Origin: an uncultured Collinsella sp.
GTDB lineage: Bacteria > Actinomycetota > Coriobacteriia > Coriobacteriales > Coriobacteriaceae
Assembly (NCBI GenBank): GCA_900550825.1
Contig: URTZ01000021.1
Location: 1 to 17,911, forward strand
Length of the DNA: 17,911 bases
Direction of reading: 5' to 3'
This document shows, in pieces, positions 14,171 to 17,911 of this stretch; position 1 is the stretch's first letter, and each line of letters opens with the position of its first letter. The position numbers and the translations under genes are program-made. The notes under the pieces are model-generated. The model had not been told where the DNA came from. It made no database searches and worked only from the letters and a program-made list of their open reading frames with translations.

Positions 14171-14866
14171 ATGGACGAGAAGAACGAAGAGCTCGTGGAC
14201 GCGCAGATCGTCGAAGAGGACAGCCGCATGTATGGGCACGCCGAGGGCGAGCCTGGTGGCGAGGTCGCTGACGAGCCGGCGCTGGTGCTGGGCGATGACG
14301 ACCCGCACGATGCCGAGCTGCACGAGAAGATTCTTTCGGAGGAGTGCGCCTGGAAGGGCAAGATTCTCGACGTCCACCGGCTTGAGGTTGAGCTGCCCAA
14401 CGGTCACCGCAGCGCCCGCGATATCGTTCGCCATCCGGGTGCGGCGGCCGTTGTGGCACTGACCGAGAGCGGCAAGATCGTACTGGTGCGTCAGTACCGC
14501 ACCGCCATCGACCGCGTGACGGTCGAGATTCCTGCCGGCAAGCTCGACCCGGGCGAGGACCCGCTCGATTGCGCCAAGCGCGAACTGCATGAGGAGACGG
14601 GCTTTAGGGCTGGTCGTATTCGCTTTTTGACGTCGATTGTCACGTCCTGCGGTTTTTGCGATGAGATCATCCATATCTACTTGGCTACCAAGCTCGAGTT
14701 TGATGCGCCCAACCCCGATGATGACGAGTTTGTCAACGTGGACCTGGTGCCGCTGCACGAGCTGATCGACGCCGTACTCGACGGCAAGATCGAAGACGCC
14801 AAGACCGTCGTAGGCGCCTTGGCCTGCGACAGCATCGCGCACCGACTAGGCGGGGCCGAGCTTTAA
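14171..14866 (+). CDS. Nudix hydrolase, ADP-ribose pyrophosphatase type
   Basis: 231 residues from ATG 14171, chosen because AGAGGA (14156-14161) is 9 bases upstream; the in-frame ATG at 14162 is one base from that site. The first 55 or so residues are acidic and look disordered. The catalytic domain follows, with the exact Nudix box pattern G-x5-E-x7-RE-L-x-EE-x-G-F at about 123-145 and the upstream IPAGKLDPGE typical of ADP-ribose pyrophosphatases (NudF-like). Such enzymes split ADP-ribose to AMP and ribose 5-phosphate. The substrate is inferred from family and context. It lies 21 bases after purD, probably co-transcribed. A GCGGG/CCCGC hairpin (14870-14885) follows the stop. Confidence 0.88.
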   Translation: MDEKNEELVDAQIVEEDSRMYGHAEGEPGGEVADEPALVLGDDDPHDAELHEKILSEECAWKGKILDVHRLEVELPNGHRSARDIVRHPGAAAVVALTESGKIVLVRQYRTAIDRVTVEIPAGKLDPGEDPLDCAKRELHEETGFRAGRIRFLTSIVTSCGFCDEIIHIYLATKLEFDAPNPDDDEFVNVDLVPLHELIDAVLDGKIEDAKTVVGALACDSIAHRLGGAEL

Positions 14867-14869
14867 CGA

Positions 14870-14885
14870 GCGGGGATGATCCCGC
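14870..14885 (+). terminator. Weak hairpin after the Nudix gene
   Basis: GCGGG (14870-14874) and CCCGC (14881-14885), plus a G-T pair, form a short stem directly after the stop codon. The following AGGTTTGTG is not a strong U tract. It may be a partial terminator of the purD-Nudix transcript. Confidence 0.35.
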
Positions 14886-14905
14886 AGGTTTGTGTAAGTC
14901 AGCGA

Positions 14906-15003
14906 AAGTGCTCCATTTGAGACAAGGTGGCCTAAAAGAGGAGGGAAGCGTATGGATATACGCGACCGACGATTGAAGGCCAGATTGTCCAAATGGAGCA
15001 CTT
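14906..15003. repeat. Imperfect palindromic element upstream of the ABC exporter
   Basis: The left arm (14906-14933, starting AAGTGCTCCATTTG) matches the reverse complement of the right arm (14977-15003) at 25 of 27 positions, with one bulged A. The 43-base loop contains GAGGAGGG (14938-14945), ATG 14952 and a nested perfect hairpin GCGTAT-GGAT-ATACGC (14948-14963). It could be a dispersed palindromic (MITE- or REP-like) repeat, or a leader structure. It lies before the preferred start of the ABC gene. Confidence 0.75.
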
Positions 15004-15020
15004 GCAGCGTCGAGACGAAA

Positions 15021-15040
15021 CGCGGTTTGGTAAAACCGCG
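15021..15040 (+). promoter_or_regulatory. Hairpin directly before the ABC exporter ribosome binding site
   Basis: CGCGGTTT (15021-15028) and AAACCGCG (15033-15040) form a perfect 8-bp stem with a GGTA loop. The AAGGTG ribosome binding site follows at 15042-15047. Such placement can influence translation start; no T tract follows. Confidence 0.55.
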
Positions 15041-15050
15041 TAAGGTGATT

Positions 15051-16823
15051 ATGCTGAAGAGGTTTCTTTCGTATTACGAGCCCCAGATGGGGCTTTTTGT
15101 TGCTGATACTGTTTGTGCTCTGGTGCTTGCCGCCATTGACCTGGCGTTCCCCATTATCCTGCGCAATTTGACCGGTGGGCTGTTTACTCAGGGTCAGGCT
15201 GCCATTATGCAGGCGCTCGGCATGATCGCGGTGGGCTTGGTGCTGATGTATGCCGCCCGCTGCGCCTGCCGTTATTTTGTGAGCTATTGGGGTCACGTGA
15301 TGGGCGCGCGTATGGAGTCCAAAATGCGCGAGGACCTGTTCGACCAGTATGAGCGCTTTAGCTTTGCGTACTTCGACCGCAACAGCTCGGGCGACATGAT
15401 GAGCCGCGTGGTCAACGACCTGTTCGATATCTGCGAGGCGGCGCACCACGTGCCCGAGTGGATCATCATCTGCGGCATCGAGATCATCGGCTCGTTTGTG
15501 ATCCTCTTTACCATCGCCCCGGTGCTGGCGCTTGCCATGGCCGTGGTGACGGCGGCGTTTGCGGTCATCATGTTTTGGCAGAACATGCGCATGCGCGAGG
15601 TCTTTAGCGACAACCGCAAGAAGATCAGCGGCATTAATGCACAGCTGCAGGATTCTCTGGCGGGCATGCGCGTGGTCAAGAGCTTTGCCAACGAGGAGAC
15701 CGAGCGCGCCAAGTTCCGCGCCTCCAACAATCGCTATCTTTCGTCCAAGGAGAACATGTATCACGCCATGGGCGTCTATACCGCGACGTATGGCCTGCTC
15801 TCGGGTGTGCTCTATGTGATCGTGGTGGTGCTGGGCGGCTGGCTGGTCGCCCAGGGACAGCTGCAGGCGGTCGATATGGCGACCTTTGCACTCTATATTT
15901 CGCTGTTCTGCACGCCGCTCGAGACACTCGTCAATTCGGCCGAAACGTATCAGAAGGCTATCGCCGGCTTTAAGCGTATGGACGAGGTGCTCTCGACCGT
16001 GCCGGATATCCAGGACAAGCCGGGCGCCACGGATCTGCAGGTGACCGCCGGCGCCGTGGAGTATCACGACGTGTGCTTTAACTACGAGGATGTCGAGCTG
16101 GGCGAGGGCGATGCCGACGAGCGTCCCGTTATCGACCATATGGATCTGTCCATCAAGCCCGGGCAGACCATCGCTTTGGTTGGCCCTTCGGGCGGCGGCA
16201 AGTCCACGACCTGTTCGCTGCTGCCGCGCTTTTATGACGTGGCTGCCGGCTCCATTAGCATCGACGGCCAGGATGTGCGCGATGTGACGCAGCAGAGCCT
16301 GCGTCGTGCCATCGGCCTGGTGCAGCAGGATGTCTACCTGTTTGACGGAACAATCGGCGAGAACATCGCCTACGGCAAGCCGGGCGCTACGGCAGAAGAG
16401 ATCGCCGAGGCCGCCCGTCGCGCCAACATCGATGCCTTTATCGAGTCGCTTCCACAGGGCTATGACACGGTCGTGGGCGAGCGCGGCAGCCGTCTTTCGG
16501 GCGGACAGAAGCAGCGCGTTGCCATCGCGCGTGTGTTTCTCAAGAATCCCAAAATCTTGATCTTGGACGAGGCGACGAGTGCTTTGGATAACGAGAGCGA
16601 GGAGGCGGTGCAGGAGTCGCTCGAAGAGCTGGCACGCGGCCGTACCACAATCATCATCGCCCACCGTCTCTCGACCATTAAACACGCCGATGAGATTGCG
16701 ACCGTTGAGCATGGTCGCGTTGTGGAGCGTGGCACGCACGAGGAGCTTCTCGCCCGTGGCGGCACCTATGCCCGTTACTATCGAATGCAGTTCGAAGGTG
16801 CGCGTGCGCACGAGCTCGACTGA
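15051..16823 (+). CDS. ABC exporter half-transporter (fused membrane and ATPase domains)
   Basis: 590 residues from ATG 15051. This start is preceded by AAGGTG and gives the usual N-terminus (MLKRFLSYYEPQMGLF); the longer frame from ATG 14952, which has a very good GAGGAGGG site, would add 33 residues translated from the palindromic element. Six membrane segments lie in about 14-300. The nucleotide-binding domain has Walker A GPSGGGKST (378-386), signature LSGGQ (482-486), Walker B ILILDE (Asp506, Glu507) and the switch His538 in IIAHR. It is like MsbA/BmrA-type lipid or multidrug exporters and would act as a homodimer, since no partner gene is adjacent. The substrate is unknown. The single-pass protein gene starts 19 bases downstream. 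Confidence 0.9.
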   Translation: MLKRFLSYYEPQMGLFVADTVCALVLAAIDLAFPIILRNLTGGLFTQGQAAIMQALGMIAVGLVLMYAARCACRYFVSYWGHVMGARMESKMREDLFDQYERFSFAYFDRNSSGDMMSRVVNDLFDICEAAHHVPEWIIICGIEIIGSFVILFTIAPVLALAMAVVTAAFAVIMFWQNMRMREVFSDNRKKISGINAQLQDSLAGMRVVKSFANEETERAKFRASNNRYLSSKENMYHAMGVYTATYGLLSGVLYVIVVVLGGWLVAQGQLQAVDMATFALYISLFCTPLETLVNSAETYQKAIAGFKRMDEVLSTVPDIQDKPGATDLQVTAGAVEYHDVCFNYEDVELGEGDADERPVIDHMDLSIKPGQTIALVGPSGGGKSTTCSLLPRFYDVAAGSISIDGQDVRDVTQQSLRRAIGLVQQDVYLFDGTIGENIAYGKPGATAEEIAEAARRANIDAFIESLPQGYDTVVGERGSRLSGGQKQRVAIARVFLKNPKILILDEATSALDNESEEAVQESLEELARGRTTIIIAHRLSTIKHADEIATVEHGRVVERGTHEELLARGGTYARYYRMQFEGARAHELD

Positions 16824-16842
16824 TTGATATGACAGGAAGTTT

Positions 16843-17808
16843 ATGGCTGACAAGAACCCTTTGACTCCGGAAGAAGTGACGGAGTTATTCTCCGAAATCG
16901 ATGCATCCGGTGTCTTGGATCCCACGCTTGCCAAAAAGCGAACCGAGCGCATGCGTGAGAAGGAGGCTGCGGCCAAGCGCGGTGACAAAGCTGCGCTAGC
17001 GCAGCTGCGCAGCGAGGACCGCGCGAGCCAGGCAAAACATATCGACCCGCTGTCCGAGGACGATCCTTCGGGCTCGCAGGTGAGCCATACCATTACGAAG
17101 ACCGCGATGGCCGTGGTCATTGGTATTTTGGTGCTGATCGTGGGCATGCAGATTGGCTACGGCGTGATGCGTCGTCTGAACACCGCCAACCTGTCCGAGA
17201 GCGTTTCGGTCGATACCGTTTCGACGGCGCTGAAGGGCGGCCTTGAGTGGGGCAACGGCTTTACGCAGTTCCCGCTCGACTTTACCGTCGATGAAGCCGA
17301 TGAGCGTACGGGCACGGTCGAGGTGACGGTGTTGGACACATCGTCTGCCAACGAGCTCGAGCTGCTGTCCAACGGGCAGATTCAGGCCGCGGCGCTTGCG
17401 ACCAACGCGTTGCTCAACGATAAGATCGACCGCGTGGTGTATAACGTTCACGCCTATATCGACGAGGATAGCAACATTCAGCACGATTCCTTCTTTGGCA
17501 TGTTTCCCGCCCACGGCCACCAGAGCGCCATCCTGACGTTCGTGTGGACCAAGAGCTCATCCAACGCCACGAATATCGACTGGAAGATGCGCATCGTGAG
17601 TATGGATGACACCATCGCCGAGCGCATTCAAAAACAGGTGAACTCGGTGTCGTCGTTGATTGAGGACCCGGTGGTGAGCCAGACCAAGATTGACGAGGAA
17701 AAGGCCGAGCGTGACCTGGAACATCGTCTGCATGGCCGCGAGATTTTCCGCGGCGGCAAGCCCGATCGCACACCGTCCGAACTGCTGGAGCAGGACAAGA
17801 AAAAATAA
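16843..17808 (+). CDS. Single-pass membrane protein, unknown function
   Basis: 321 residues from ATG 16843, with AGGAAG (16834-16839) just upstream. Not recognised as a named family. The N-terminal 85 residues are charged and helical (LTPEEVTELFSEID, then KKRTERMREKEAAAKRG, a possible coiled coil). One hydrophobic segment spans about 86-108. The extracytoplasmic part (about 110-321) has mixed strands and a charged C-terminal helix ending in KKK. No signal peptidase site is apparent, so it is probably a membrane-anchored protein with its large domain outside. It lies 19 bases after the ABC exporter, is probably co-transcribed with it, and is closed by a strong terminator, so it may be an accessory to that transporter. 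Confidence 0.75.
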   Translation: MADKNPLTPEEVTELFSEIDASGVLDPTLAKKRTERMREKEAAAKRGDKAALAQLRSEDRASQAKHIDPLSEDDPSGSQVSHTITKTAMAVVIGILVLIVGMQIGYGVMRRLNTANLSESVSVDTVSTALKGGLEWGNGFTQFPLDFTVDEADERTGTVEVTVLDTSSANELELLSNGQIQAAALATNALLNDKIDRVVYNVHAYIDEDSNIQHDSFFGMFPAHGHQSAILTFVWTKSSSNATNIDWKMRIVSMDDTIAERIQKQVNSVSSLIEDPVVSQTKIDEEKAERDLEHRLHGREIFRGGKPDRTPSELLEQDKKK

Positions 17809-17814
17809 GAGGCC

Positions 17815-17855
17815 ATCATCCCGCGTGAGCCACAAGCCCCGCGGGATGATTTTTT
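17815..17855 (+). terminator. Intrinsic terminator closing the ABC exporter transcript
   Basis: A perfect 11-bp stem ATCATCCCGCG (17815-17825) with CGCGGGATGAT (17840-17850) around a 14-base loop is followed by TTTTT. It starts 6 bases after the stop codon. Confidence 0.93.
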
Positions 17856-17875
17856 AAGGCTCTGTTAGACCAGGA

Positions 17876-17906
17876 TTGACATACATGTGTCCCCACGGTG
17901 CCATAT
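17876..17906 (+). promoter_or_regulatory. Candidate promoter at the window edge
   Basis: A perfect -35 box TTGACA (17876-17881) is present. The best -10-like sequence, CATATC or CCATAT near 17900-17906, is weak and spaced 19-20 bases, longer than ideal. A plus-strand gene beyond the window is possible. Confidence 0.3.
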
Positions 17907-17911
17907 CTTTG

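Noticed and set aside
12929..14842. 637-codon minus-strand frame opposite purD and the Nudix gene
   Set aside because: A shadow of two well-identified genes and without motifs.
14733..17147. 804-codon minus-strand frame opposite the ABC exporter
   Set aside because: A shadow spanning three plus-strand genes; the exporter motifs on the plus strand are decisive.

Overview
The window is GC-rich chromosomal DNA, almost certainly from a member of the Coriobacteriia (Actinomycetota) and most likely a Collinsella-like gut bacterium. This rests on inference: strong GC bias at third codon positions, tRNA genes that encode their CCA ends, the rpsF-ssb-rpsR-rplI-dnaB-purA order, and an unusual nuclease-like protein that resembles a family I associate with Coriobacteriia. 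No rRNA gene is present, so the genus cannot be confirmed from the window.

Layout. Positions 1-322 hold a tRNA cluster: the end of one tRNA-Ile(GAT), then tRNA-Ala(TGC), then a complete tRNA-Ile(GAT) identical to the first over the shared part, closed by a terminator. Positions 438-1808 form a three-gene set: a bifunctional-nuclease (DUF151) family protein, a small two-helix membrane protein and an unrecognised acidic protein. The translational GTPase gene typA/bipA (1926-3764) follows with a strong terminator. Two minus-strand genes come next: a secreted or membrane bactofilin-like protein (3893-5038) and a TRIC/UPF0126 membrane protein (5146-5835).

Positions 5967-7237 are the most unusual part. 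A single gene for a PD-(D/E)XK nuclease-like protein of unknown role (6140-7147) is enclosed by two nearly identical copies, about 80 bp each, of a long palindromic repeat in inverted orientation. The unit lies beside two minus-strand tRNA-Ser genes (CGA and GGA). It looks like a self-contained cassette, perhaps comparable in layout to REP-flanked transposase units but with a different enzyme.

Positions 7965-12726 carry the conserved replication and translation block: a leader hairpin, rpsF (S6), ssb, rpsR (S18), rplI (L9, with an acidic Ala/Glu tail), a terminator, dnaB (replicative helicase) and purA. Then follow purD, a Nudix hydrolase (ADP-ribose pyrophosphatase type), an ABC exporter half-transporter and a single-pass membrane protein closed by a perfect-stem terminator at 17815-17855. 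purA and purD serve purine synthesis, and the Nudix enzyme may recycle nucleotide derivatives.

Besides the cassette repeat, two other imperfect palindromes look like dispersed repeats: one between the convergent genes typA and the bactofilin-like gene (3852-3886), and one whose loop holds a ribosome binding site and ATG in front of the ABC exporter (14906-15003). Very long antisense reading frames opposite typA, rplI/ssb/rpsF, purA, purD and the ABC gene are codon-bias shadows and are not annotated.
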